NCBI GenBank assembly: GCA_963969365.1
Contig: OZ017746.1
Coordinates: 434,001-498,000 of the forward strand
DNA from: Asterochloris sp. CNOR1
Lineage: Eukaryota; Chlorophyta; Trebouxiophyceae; Trebouxiales; Trebouxiaceae
Direction: 5' to 3'
Length of the DNA: 64,000 nt
In this document: one piece after another, positions 44,601 to 55,700 of the stretch
Layout: the number at the start of each line of letters is the position of its first letter
How positions within the stretch are numbered: position 1 is the stretch's first letter
The notes under the pieces: model-generated
What the model was told of the DNA's origin: nothing
The model's database searches: none
The model's input: the letters and a program-made list of their open reading frames with translations, nothing else
Position numbers and translations under genes: made by a program

Positions 44601-47600
44601 ACTGCTTCCACGAGCCTGAACCTTGTGCTAGATGCTGCAGCAGCCCGCCCCCTGTGCGCTGCAGGTGGCCCACATGGGTGTCACCACCACAGCAGTCATC
44701 CACCAGCCCAGCTATGATGTCTTTCGCATGTTTGATGACCTCCTGCTCCTGTGCAAGGGAGGGCGCACTGCGTTTTATGGGCAGGAGGCAGAGGTGGGTG
44801 TTCTGCAGTCTCATGCCTAAAACCCTGCCCAGACTGAAACTGAAAAGGAGCATCAATATGCAGTCATGGAGAACCCACATTGGTCTGTTGCACTCAGCAT
44901 GGTGCCACCACGCCTACGCCCTGGGCGGCATTGGACTGCCTAGCTCTGCACTTAGTCATGCAAGCAGCTGCCAGGTCATCTGTACATGATGTGGTGCCAT
45001 CAAGCTTTCACAAGATGCCTGGGCCACCCCTGTTTCTGGCCTGCAGGTGCACGGCTACTTTGAGGGAATTGGGTACCAGCTCCCTGAGAAGGCCAACCCA
45101 GCAGATTTCTACATGGACATTGTGGCTGGCGTGGTGCCTAACAGAGCGGGGCAGAAGCAGACACCCCAGGCAAGCCTGCCCCTCCTCGTGCCTCTCTCTC
45201 AAGGCCCAGCCATTGATCCCCAAGTAACCTGGCTGGACATATGTTTATGTCTGTTTGGGCGTCATGCTGCAAATCCTGATCAGGCTTGGCGACACTGCAG
45301 CAGGTGACACAAGGACTGTGAGCCTGCAGTCAAAGCCTGAGCATACAAATTGTGGCTGGGCCACTCCCTCTTGAAATGCTGCAGGATATTGCAGCAGCCT
45401 GGGAGCAGCATGTCACTGGTAGCGAGGAGGCTGCTGCTGCACTGTCGCCTCTCAACTCTGATGGCGACTCAGACCACGAGGGCACAGAAGCTGACGTTGC
45501 AGCAGCAGAGGAGGCCCTGGCACAGGTCAGGCAGTTGTCAGATCATCCATGTCCAGAATGACTACCAAGATGGAGTGCACAGCCCATTTCAAGTTACGGA
45601 GCTTAGCTGAGTGGCCATGTGTGTCTTGGTATCATGCCGACTTTGAACAGTGAGCACAGTGTCCACATGCACGCGGCATGGGCATGGCGACATCCTCTGC
45701 GGAACGTCCCTGTGGTTCTGAGCACCCTCTGTGGTCCCAACCTGCTCCTGAGCCACTCCTCTGCCGCTTCGCTGCAGGCACGCATGAGTGAGCAGAGACA
45801 GCTGGCCACGCCCAGGTCCCCAGCAGCTGCACACCTGAGAAGCAGACTCACACGGGCAGGGAGATGGCTGCGGCGCAAGGGCTCCTGGCTCCGACTCTGC
45901 GGCGTGTACCTACTTTACGAGCTGCAGGAGCAGGCCGCCAATCTTAAGTGAGCCTGTTCAATGTGTTCCTGAGCCACTCCTACATGATGAAGTGCAGGGA
46001 AGTCTACGAGATCAAACAAACAGGAGGGTTCAGGGGAATGCCTCTGGCTGTGCATGGGCCTCTGCACCAAGCTGGCACCTGCAGGCAGGCTGTCTGAGGG
46101 CAGCTCTGCAGCGCTTTCGCTCACCCTATGCTGCCCGCCCTGCAGCGCGCTGGTGGCCCAGGCCATGCCAGCGAGGCTGCAGGGCCTTGGGCAGCCCCTG
46201 CTGACTGAAGCGGCTGCAGAGGCTGTGGCAGAGGGGTCTCGCGAGCGGGCAGCGCGCAAGCGCGTCACCCCAGACTTCCGGCACCAGTTTGCGTGGTGCC
46301 TGTCGCGGGCGGTGCTCATGAAGACGCGGCAGCCCCTGCTGGTCTTCACAGACCACGCCATCTTTGCCCTCACAGGTGGGAGCAGCTTGGCATGCGCTTG
46401 TGAGGTTGTGCCACCAGCAGGAGAGGCAGTCTGCAGCACTTTCTTGTCTCGCATGACACGAAGTGAGCAGCAAGGCACCAGCTGAAGATGTGGTTTCTGT
46501 GTCCATGGGTCTGTGTGCTCAGTTGGGCTGCCTGCCCTGCAGCCAGCACCAGTGTAGTCCTTGCACCCCTGCAGGCAGCATACTGGGCAACCTAATGGCT
46601 GCGACACGCACCAGCGACTGACCTTATGCAACCAGGGCCTGCCGTCCCTGTAGAGGCAGCCTCTGAAGCCTGATGCTCCTGGCAGGCCACCACACAAACT
46701 TGAAAGACAGCATTTGCTCTTTGCCTGCATGCAGGAAGGAAAGTGGGCAGCCTGGCGCCCCAGGCAGAGCGCCCTCCCCTGTTCCCAGCCTGCAGCTTCG
46801 CTGATGAGCTGCGCATTGCTGCCTTGACTGCTGACCCTGCACCCCTGAGCCCCCTGCAGGCAGCATGCTAGGCGGCCTGACTGACCGTGGGCGCGGGACC
46901 ATCATGCGCTACGATGTGGACATCCTGTACCTGAATGTGGCCCTGGGACTGATGACCATGGTGTCCACGCTGCGCACCTTTGGAGAGCACCGTGTGGTCT
47001 TCTTCCGGGAGGCCGCCACGGGGCTCAACAAGTGGGTGCTGCTCTGTGTGATGGGGGGGTTGTGCTGCAGTTTGCAGAAGCTTTGCTGTGGGTGCATGCA
47101 GCACGACCAGGGTGAACTGCTGCTGCAGCTGCACACCACAGCCTGCAGCTCAGACTCAACTTCATGATGGCTCAACATGTGTTGAGCGTTCCACTGGAAT
47201 CCTGAGCAAATGCTGGTTCAAGAGCTGCTGTCCAACCACTTCCTGAGGGGCTGGCAACACCACTTGAGACGCCGTAGCATGCTGCTATCCTGTGCGCACA
47301 TGCTACTGACCAAACCACTGTTTCATTGCCCTGTTGCCCTTTCAGGCTGGCATTCTTTCTGGCCAGTGACACGTTGGACCACGCTGGCACATTGCTCAAG
47401 TCCTTGCTCTACCTGGTGGGTTGCTGTACAGCCTGCAGTGTGTCCTCCCTTCAACAGCATGACCTGTCCTCAGCCCGGTGCAATCTGCTCAGATGGCCCC
47501 AGTCAGCTCCTGGCTGCCTGCCTCAGCACTATCTGCACAGCACAGTTCAGCACACATAGCCGCTCTTGCAGCCCTGCAGTGAAGCCACATCCAGCATTGT

Positions 47601-48662
47601 GCCAGCCCACGCTGCCTGGCCCCTGCAGGTGATGTACTATAGCTTTGCGCAGCCCAGAGCAGTCCCCTGGCAGATGTACCTGGTCACAGTCGCCATCATG
47701 TACTGCTGCACCGGCACTGCGTACTTCATTGGCCAGGTGCGCTGAGCAACCTCAGGCACCAGAATCTAACTTTGGCACCATCTCAGAGTCATTGGGGCAT
47801 TCTCGCTGCTGCTGCACAACCTCTTCTGACACTATCTGAGCTGGGCGCCGCCTCAGCACCTTTCTTGGCACCTTTCCTGCTCAGGGAGCACCATCTCAGC
47901 GTCGTCTCAGCACTCTACCCTGCTGCTAGGGCAGGTTATTTTAGTGGCAGTGAGAGTTGCAGGGGGCTGCAGCTCCTTCCTGAATGGCAAGCATATGCTG
48001 CAGGACTCTGCCCAGCCTTCTGTTGCACAAGCTGTGTCTAAAGTTGATGACAGGTTGTTTGCCATCAGGCGGGCTTGTTGCCTCTCAAGCATCTGACCTC
48101 CAGGCTGTAGGGCTGCAGCTAGGCAATCGCCCCTGTCTTAGATATCAGTCTTCCAGACATGTGAGCAAGTTCTCTACAGCAGTATCAAGGGTGAAGCGCT
48201 GCTGCCTGCAGATCATGGAAGCTGGGGCCTCGCAGCTGAGCGCGGCCGTCTTTGTCCTTATTGTGACCCTCACCGCGAGGCGGCATGATGGCATTTACAA
48301 CCTCAGCTTTGCCCGCTGGGGCCTGGAAGGTAGGGCATCTATTCGTACGAGCATCACCTGTTTCAGTCTGCAGTGTGCTTGCCTTCTTGAAAGTGGGCCA
48401 CGCAGACCACTACTAAGCCATGCGCCGAAGCCATGCGCAATTTGGACAGACCATGCTGTGCATGGTTGCAGGGTTCATCATTTCAGAAGCCAACCGCTTG
48501 ACGGGCGTCTGGTTGCTGGCCCGTTGTGCAGACCTGAAAGGCCTGGGCTACGAGGTCACTGACTACCACAAATGCTTGTTCATGCTCTTCTTCATTGGAG
48601 CTATGTTCAGGTGTCTGGCCCTCTCCTGTTTCTATTTGCTCAACAAGGACAAACGCAGGTAA
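38619..48662 (+). CDS. ABCG half-transporter with Cys-rich extracellular N-terminus (ABCG24/28 type)
   Basis: About 20 exons. Exon 1 starts MFSLSQLERGAVLLAAVLVA with a signal peptide cut near SPAAA. The luminal/extracellular Cys-rich domain follows: FCLGDNARRVLNTLAESF, GYFCPPMLTCLIPCPLGAMC, LGCGGADKCE, GNMYCEAGWFCPNTTTQ and GHYCKRGSTAPTPCP, then a membrane segment GVLVDGLLFAALWVIWQL. The nucleotide-binding domain has Walker A GPSGAGKT (split: exon end 42649, next exon 42900), Q-loop FVPQDDIMYPMLTVDENL, signature ISGGQRKRVNIGLEL, Walker B LLFLDEPTSGLD and switch HQPSYDVF. The ABC2 membrane domain runs from FRHQFAWCLSRAVLM to the end, with FGEHRVVFFREAATGLNKLA. TAA is at 48660–48662. Relatives in plants export lipids or polymers; the substrate here is unknown. 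An upstream ATG at 38571 is an alternative start. Confidence 0.92.
40725..40800 (+). repeat. 38-bp tandem duplication spanning a 5' splice site
   Basis: Two units (40725–40762 and 40763–40800) of cccaaacacgaccactcagg + taaaatgccctcttgctt in the ABCG gene. Each contains a CACTCAG|GT donor, so exon NTTTQ has two competing 5' splice sites. Confidence 0.8.
44489..44560 (+). repeat. perfect 36-bp tandem duplication in an ABCG intron
   Basis: Two identical units beginning gccagcagcatcggtgactg and ending tatgccagtca, at 44489–44524 and 44525–44560. The lack of any mismatch indicates a recent event. Confidence 0.95.
46567..46620 (+). pseudogene. decayed copy of an ABCG membrane-domain exon start
   Basis: cccctgcaggcagcatactgggcaacct at 46569 resembles cccctgcaggcagcatgctaggcggcct at 46852, the acceptor and first codons (GSMLGGL) of a real exon. 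The copy keeps the acceptor and reads GSILGNL but then meets a stop. Confidence 0.6.
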
Positions 48663-48885
48663 AAGACTTGCCTGTGTTGCACAAATTTATCTATGGGCCA
48701 TCTCAGTCCCCTCCTCTCGTGCTTATCCCTTCACTTCTTGCCTGAACTGCTTTCAAGGACTGATTGGCTGGACAATGTTTAGCATTTCCGCGCCAGATTA
48801 CTCATGAAACTCGGCTGCCTGCGCTAGCCAAGCTATCTATAAGGCTCGTCATCTCACCGAAGCCCCCTCAGTTGCGCCCTGCAAC

Positions 48886-50108
48886 ATGGCTGATGCAGGT
48901 CTGTTACATGCTGTGAGTGAGGGCCTGCTCCACTGGACCTTAAGCAATGCAGCAGGTCAATGATGTTGCAGGCTCAGCGTCTTTGGGTCAGGCTGGGGCC
49001 GCCAGCCCTGAGCCAGAGAAGAAGGTTGAGGTCACAACCTTGATGAAATCAGATCCTAGGTTTGCTTGATCTAACCGCCTGGCTCCGCAGGCCCAAGCAT
49101 TGCTTGTTCTGATTATGGGCAATTCAACGTGCATGCTTTGAGGGCTAGTCTCTGCTGTACATCGATTCAGTGCAGTAGCCTGCAGCGTTCTGCTGACTTG
49201 TGGCCCTATCATTGCAGGTTCATTGCACGCCTCATTCAGCAGCTGGACGCCCAGATGCGGGCCATGGCACACGAAAAGAAGCAGCGCCAGGAGCAGATTG
49301 AGGAGGACGCCAAAGAGATGGCTCGTCTGGATGCAGACATCAATGCCCACATCAAGCCCAAACTGGTGGGCGCGAAGCCCTGGCCACAGCCCTGCAGAAT
49401 GTCAAAATCAGAGGGCAAGCAGCGCTTATGTGGAAATGTCATGTGTTCAGCTTCAGGCTCTCATTCTGAGAGAGCCAGCAGCGGCAGCTCTGCCTCAGCT
49501 CAGAGGGCTTCACAGTGAAGCAGAGAATTTTTAGCGGTGCAGACACTTTGCAGGCTCATGCCACAGCCGCAGCCCAGCAGCCAGGCTGCAGCACGGCCAG
49601 CACCAGTGGCAGACATGCCAGCGGACTCTGTCCCTCAATCAGGGCCCAGCGCAGCTACATGGTAACAGTGCAGAGCAGTACCTGTGCTGACCACAGGCAA
49701 GCAGCAGTGCTGGCACTGCAGGATGCTTTGCTGTCTGGTCTTGAGGAGAAGAGGAAGCTGCGGGACAGCCTGCGCAAAGAGCTTGAGAGCCAGACCACCT
49801 CCTTCACCAACATGGAGCGGGAGGCACAGGCATTGCTGCGGCGAGCCACTCAGGCCAATCGGAAAGTCACGGTGGGCAGAGCACAGGCGTGACCCTCGGC
49901 CACCATGGCCCTGCACCCAAGTGATTGGGCCATGGCTTAAAGAGCATCCGTTGTGCTGCAGCGTGCTAATGCATCTGGCATCCTGCAAGAGACACGGGGC
50001 TACAGCACAGTGCAGAAGACCACAGACCTCATCAAGGCCAGGCGCCAGAAGCCTGCTGCGGGCGAGCCCACACATAGCCAGCCAGCATCGCCAAGCCCCA
50101 CCAGCTGA
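48886..50108 (+). CDS. coiled-coil protein of unknown function
   Basis: Exon 1 is only 13 nt (48886–48898). Exon 2 (48972–49059) and exon 3 (49218–49365) follow in phase and give MADAGSASLGQAGAASPEPE, KKVEVTTLMKSDPRFIARLI and a charged coiled coil (QLDAQMRAMAHEKKQRQEQI). A middle exon is uncertain (49556–49670). An exon ending at 49871 carries DALLSGLEEKRKLRDSLRKE then LESQTTSFTNMEREA. The last exon 49962–50108 ends ILQETRGYSTVQKTTDLIKA, then RRQKPAAGE, with TGA at 50106. High helical charge and no hydrophobic segment suggest a soluble coiled-coil adaptor. I do not recognise the family. Confidence 0.7.
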
Positions 50109-50151
50109 ATCTCTGTCTTGTTGCTCACATCATATCAGACCCCCATCCATG

Positions 50152-50985
50152 TCATGTCGTCGTTCTAGCAAGTGTCTGGCTGTTGTGCGCCAGTACCACA
50201 TTAAGGGGCAGCTCTGAGTCCAGCATGCGCATAAGCGTGCCATAATCTGGGTTGATGTAGTCATGGTACGCCTCCTTTTCAAGGATGGCATCCACTACCT
50301 GCATGTCGCTGACCTGCCCAAACACTGTGTGGGCATGGCCCCACTCTGGGTGGTCCACAGCAGCAATGAAGAACTCTGCTGTGCCAGGGATGGTGCAGGC
50401 ATGGCCCCGCCTGCTGCAGAGGAGACGCAAAGCCTCAGCTCTCACAGCAAACGCAGTGGGGAGAGTGCTGTGACTTGACAAGGCTTGCCTGGCTGTCATC
50501 TCCCCTTCAAGCGGGGGAGTTTCCTTCATGCCCCCAAGGCTGCCCTGGAGCAACCCATAAGGTGGCCCAAATCCGGACTGCAGGCAGCATGTCAGGAGTT
50601 TTAAGCCTGCTTCTGCATAGCAAGCTGGCTGTGTGTCATGCCTGCACCTCTGGTGGTCTCTCTGAGCGGTAGAAGCGGCAACCTGAGCAGCTGGGTGCCA
50701 CCGCCAGCTCCTTGATGGCAGCCACGGTCCTTGGGGCATTGTCAGGCAGCAGTGCAACGCGTATCTGCAGGCAGCATGGGGCTGTTGCTGTGCTGATTGG
50801 GGACTGCACATTAGCAGGCCCACCTGGCCGTGGGAAGTCTGCAGATTGATGATGTCTCGATGCCTCTCACTGTAGCCAATGAAGGCCTCACGCCTTTTGG
50901 CTTGAGGATCAAGAGCTTGGGCCGATCGGTGGCCTGTCAATAACACTGCCCACAGCAGACACGCTGCCAACCTCTGCAGCGCCAT
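50152..50985 (-). CDS. cyclophilin-type peptidyl-prolyl isomerase-like protein, secretory
   Basis: Four exons with checked phases: 50985–50824, 50764–50648, 50577–50489 and 50413–50152, giving 209 aa. The N-terminus MALQRLAACLLWAVLLTGHRSAQA is a signal peptide. The cyclophilin fold follows: IRVALLPDNAPRTVAAIKEL, CRFYRSE (in place of FHR), GPPYGLLQGSLGG, RGHACTIPGTAEFFIA and HAHTVFGQVSDMQVVD. The canonical GSQFF segment reads GTAEFF, so the catalytic glutamine is replaced and isomerase activity is doubtful. Intron 3 (50414–50488) has a GC donor (CAG|GCAAGC) needed for frame. It lies tail to tail with the coiled-coil gene, with 43 bp between stop codons. Confidence 0.9.
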   Translation of the reverse strand: MALQRLAACLLWAVLLTGHRSAQALDPQAKRREAFIGYSERHRDIINLQTSHGQVGLLMCSPQSAQQQPHAACRYALHCCLTMPQGPWLPSRSWRWHPAAQVAASTAQRDHQRCRHDTQPACYAEAGLKLLTCCLQSGFGPPYGLLQGSLGGMKETPPLEGEMTARQALSSHSTLPTAFAVRAEALRLLCSRRGHACTIPGTAEFFIAAVDHPEWGHAHTVFGQVSDMQVVDAILEKEAYHDYINPDYGTLMRMLDSELPLNVVLAHNSQTLARTTT

Positions 50986-51308
50986 CTGCGACACTGCACT
51001 ACATTACAAAGGTCATGCGAGCCCGAGGTATACTTGGAACTTTGACCGACCTCCCATGACAGCCAGGGGACAGGCAGAGCAGGTGACTTTGATTTGCAGC
51101 TTCACTGCTCTCAGCTGGTGCCCACTAATACTAGTGTCGACCATGGCATGCAGGTCAGACACGAACTGGTGCAGGCTGTGCAGGGCGCACATTATGTGCA
51201 GGCAGTTGATCTGTGCCAGCAGTGTAAGGCAGTAATCACAGCAGGCCAAGATAGTCTCACAGCGGCAGGGCCTGTTACTGGTCAAGCAAATCATTCTGCT
51301 GTCTGCAG

Positions 51309-51845
51309 TGCTCTCGCTGCAGCCTGGAGATGCCACAGCACAGGATATCCTGGCTGTGCTGCAAGAGAAGGTCCAGCTAGGTGAGTTTGCTGCGCATGAG
51401 CATTCTGCTTCCTCAGCCTGAATGAATGAACAAACATGTGATGCTGCCTGCAGATGCAGAGTCTGATGTGGCTGAGGACGATGATGAAGCTTCCTCAGAA
51501 CAAGACAGGTCCAGCAGCGAGGTACAGTGCTGCCCAGACTTTTGAACATATGCCGCTGCTGCCTCAGCTGACCCATAGGCTGCTTCCTCACAGCAGGAAG
51601 ACAGCAAGGACTCGATCGGGAGGCAGGCTTCTGGCGATGCGCAATCTGAAGAGGACACTGATGGCGTGCAGCCGCCAGCTAAGACGCCGCCAAAGCAGTG
51701 CACCCGCCTGCAGGAGGGGCACCCTGCAGCACCCGGCTCTGCAGAGGGCCGCATGCAGCTGAGGCAGGCGCTCAGGGATCAGATTGAGGACCTGAGGGTG
51801 CAGCAGGCAGCAGCAGCCATGCAGAAGTTGAACCCACTCTTGTGA
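51309..51845 (+). CDS. small acidic protein, 3' part of an unrecognised gene
   Basis: Three phase-matched exons: 51309–51380 (LSLQPGDATAQDILAVLQEK), 51454–51521 (DAESDVAEDDDEASSEQDRS) and 51594–51845, ending QALRDQIEDLRVQQAAAAMQ, then KLNPLL, with TGA at 51843. The middle is strongly acidic and Ser-rich and the end is a short coiled coil. Earlier exons must exist (the first listed exon begins in phase 1) but cannot be fixed; ATG 51052 is a candidate start. Function unknown. Confidence 0.55.
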
Positions 51846-52704
51846 GGCTGGCTTGAGGTGGTGTGTAGATCACATTGCTTTGCCAACAACCATCACCTCA
51901 GGTCAGCAGCCATGAGTTTCTGCTGCCCATTCCCTCTCACATGTATGTAGTTCGTGAGGGCAAGCCGGCACTGCTGTCTCCATCGCATCATGAGGCCTCT
52001 ACGAGCAGCAATGCAGCATGCATGCTGCCAGACCATAGCTGCAACAATGCATACAGACAAGAGAATAATTCCTGTCCTTTAGCTTTAATGGCAGCAGTGG
52101 ATATATGGTAGCAATGTTGCTCAAGCTTGTGTTTGCAGCTTGCCATTGCTGTCTTGGAGTGGAGCACACATTGCAGAACTTATGCTTTTGGTGGGGCTGA
52201 CATGCTGTTCAAAAAGCACGGCACATGCTGGTCTACGGGATTGGAGCAAGCAACACAGACTGCACCCCCATTGATGGTGTTAGTGGCCGGTAAGGCTGCC
52301 TGCAGGGCTTAGGAGCAGCAAAATGCAAATGCAGGTCTCATCATGTCCCAGAAGTCATAATTGTCCATCACCTGCTGAGTTTGTCTGTGCCCCGCCAGGA
52401 ACAAGTCTGGAGCTCACTGGATAACAATATCCATCCTTTGGGAAGTGCGCACTGCCTATTGCATTTGTATGACATGCACATGTCAATGTTCGCAAAGAGG
52501 TTGTATTCAAGCAATGACACAAAGTCAGGGCATGCGCAGGAATGAAATCAGGAAACTGGATAACTTATCTATCAGCATGCCAGATGTATTTAGGTGTTCA
52601 TGCCGCTGCAGCGTGCAGGTCTCCTGAAAGGAGACGGTAAGGATCATATGGACTGCTTCAGATATGCAGTGCTGAACCTCAACTTGTCTCAGCTGCTGCC
52701 ACAG
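51846..52704. other. intergenic, no gene seen
   Basis: Converging 3' ends of the acidic gene (plus) and the large minus-strand gene. The sequence is richer in A and T than its surroundings, and I see no open frame, RNA gene or repeat that I would support. Confidence 0.55.
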
Positions 52705-55700
52705 TCAGCTGCCTCCCGACGCGCTGCTGGACGCCCCATAGGCTGGTGATTGCCTGCCTGTGCTGCTGCCCGCTGCATCCAGTGTGTGGGCCCCGGTACC
52801 CACAACCCCTCCTGCAGCCTCTGGCGTGGGCACTTGGGGGCTGGCAGCCCCCTCCCCAGAACTTGGGGTGGGCAGGGCTGTGCTGTAGCCTCTCTCGCTG
52901 GCCACCATGCTGGCAGCATCTCCCCCGTCCCCAGGCTCGCTGCCACCATCTTCCCCATCCCCAGCCTTGCTGGCAGCAGCCGAGGCTGCCGCGCCCTGCT
53001 GCTGCGCTGTCTCAGGCGTGTGGGCGCCACCACTGCCGGTCCCCTCCTGCTGCGTGCCACTTCTCGCCTCTGCAGCAGCGCCCGCTCCTGCTTCTGGAGC
53101 CTCGCTGGAGCTATTTGCGGAGGTGCCACCCTGCCGCTCCTGTGCCAGAGCCTCCCAGTCCTCCATGGGCATGTCTGCCAGGGCAGCCAGGGCTGACCGC
53201 AGGCGGGAGTTCTTTGTCTCCATGCCAGGGGCCTTGCTGCTGCCGCTGCCATCTTCGTGCCAGGGCTCTGCAGTGTGTCAGCACAGTGTCAGTCTGCAGC
53301 AGGAAGTAGGGGCAGCGATTGAGTGATGCTCTCTGTTCCCAACTGCAGCCATGTAGATCGCAGAGCAGCAACCTTCAGCACCACACGTCTGCCTGCATGC
53401 ACACTGCGGTACAGCAGTGCTGATGGTTGAGGGCACAGTCCCAATTGAATAAAACCAGGTCAACTGCTCTCCCTCCTGCACATCAAAGATTCAGGTCACC
53501 TGCTTGCCAGTGGAGCGGCTGCACAAAAGGCTGCCCAGACGCCCACAGCTAGGTGCAGAAAGTGAGTGCCACCTGCGCTGCCAGCAGGAACAGCTGTGCC
53601 TGAGGCCCCACGTCAAGGCCCCACCAGCTCACCTGAAAAGTCTAGTGGGCTGGCAGAGGACGAAACATGCCAGTGGATCTGCAGGTCCGCACTGCGCCCA
53701 CGCCCCACAGCTGCCGCAGGGGCCGGTGCCGCCTCGTCCTGCTCCCCTGCTGCCTCAGCACCACGCTTGGCCTTGAGCTTGCGCCTGCGGCCCATCACGG
53801 GCTGGAAGGCGTCGTCAGAGTCCCCTCTGCCAGGCACGAAGGCGGCGGCAGGCATGGGGGTGCCTGCAGCGCTGCTGCCGGCTGCTGCTGCCAAGCTGGG
53901 GGCTGTCCCCAGCCGGGACTGCTGCCCTGCTGGGGTCTGGGCTTGCGCCCTGGCACTTTCGGCATTACGCTTGGTCCACTGGCGATCTATCTGCAGGCCC
54001 AAGTGGGTGGCGATCAGCCACGGTCTCAAGATGGCGGCTTGATTGCAACTGAAACAGGCAGGTGGACCGTCAGACCAGAAGTCGTCTGTACCAGGCAGTG
54101 CTGACGTCACAGCTTCCAGAGCAGGCACCTTCAGAGCGCCTGGGGTCCTTGTGAAGCCGCTCTGCAGCAAGAGGGTTAGGACAGCTTAGGGTCCCAGCAG
54201 GGGACCGTCACTCAGCAGGGAGCAAGATGCGTCCAGCCACCACAGCAGAGCACAAGCAGCGCGACGTGAGGCTGCAGCAGGCTTGCTAGCATCCTCACCA
54301 CACAACAGCCCCCAGGCTATGAAGCAGCAGACGAGCCTGAACCCACCAGGGAGACCCCACGAACGCCACCCCCTACAGCCTGCTGCAGCCTCACCACAGC
54401 AGCATCCCCAGACTCTGAAGTAGCAGACAAGCCTGTACGCACCATGAAGACCCCACGAACGCCACCCCCTAGGGAGTCCAGTGCCTCCTGCAGGAGTGCT
54501 GGTGAGGTGAATCGCACAATGACCTCAGGCGCCCCATGTACCCACTCCATGCGGTACTGCCCCTCCCACTGCTTCAGGAACCAGGCCAAGTCCACGTTCT
54601 GCATGGCACAGGAAAGGAGGCAGGTCAGTGAGGTGTGAAGGGATTCACTGAGTAGGCAACAGGTCATGTGGTCACCTCTGCTCCCACAGCTACAATACGT
54701 TTTGGAACGCACAGGGAAAGTGGCAGGTCAGAGGGATGTTCGTGAGGCCAATGTTGGTCGGCAGTGAACCATGCTGTGCTAGCCCTCCAGGCACCTGGCC
54801 ATGTCAACATTCTGCAGGGCACGGGGCCCAGAAAGGCAGGTCGGCTGCATGACATCGAAGCAATTTCTCAGAAGATGCTGCCAGCAGACCCACATGCAAG
54901 CCCTTCCAAAGGTCGCACGCCGGCATGGCAGCGCCAGCAGCTGTCTCAGCAGAGCACCTTGACAGCCTTGTCACCAAGTGCTTGTTGCAGATAGCCCCGG
55001 CAAGTTTGCGGCACCAGTACGCCTCTGAAGCAGAGCGCATCTGTGCTTCTGGTACATCACAGCACGCACCATGCTGGACAACAGACCTGCTGCACCCAGC
55101 ACCCCATGTCACCAGATGACGAGCCTTGGCACTCACCGCCTGCACCTCGATCAGCTGGAGGCAGCTCTGGTCCTCCTGGGCACTGACTGCAGAGAGAGCC
55201 TCCATCTCCCCTCGCGGCATTGTCTGGGCCACCTCAGACAGCAGCCTACATTGCAAGAAGTGTAGGCTGGCAAGTGCACTGCCCCAGTCTCACCAGCCGA
55301 GTGGGCTGCTGCCACAGAGCATTCTGGTGTGCCACGCAGCAGATGCGGCTGCGTGGTGCCTGTGCAGGTACATGCACAGCACCTGTGATGCAGGTGGCCC
55401 CAGCCTGGGAGCAGCCCTATTCCACTGCCAAGCACCACACATGCACAGGCAGAACACCGCACATCTCAGGTTGGCCACTGGCGGCCGTCTTGAACAGCGA
55501 CACGTAGCGAGCCGGCTCCTGCTTGAAGCTGCATGAAGTGAAGTTGTAGATGGAGGCCAGCTGGTGCACCAAGGTACGATCCTTGTGGGGCATGGCCTCC
55601 AGGCCATGCCGCTGGTGGTCCTTGTCGGCCAGGAAAGCTGCAAAGGCCTGCTCCAGCTTAGCGATGAAGGGGCGAGATTGGACAGCTGCCACCAGCAGGC

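Noticed and set aside
52746-53326. Pro/Leu-rich plus-strand frames
   Set aside because: They are antisense to the acidic, Ala/Gly-rich tail of the minus-strand fusion gene. The composition is explained by that exon.
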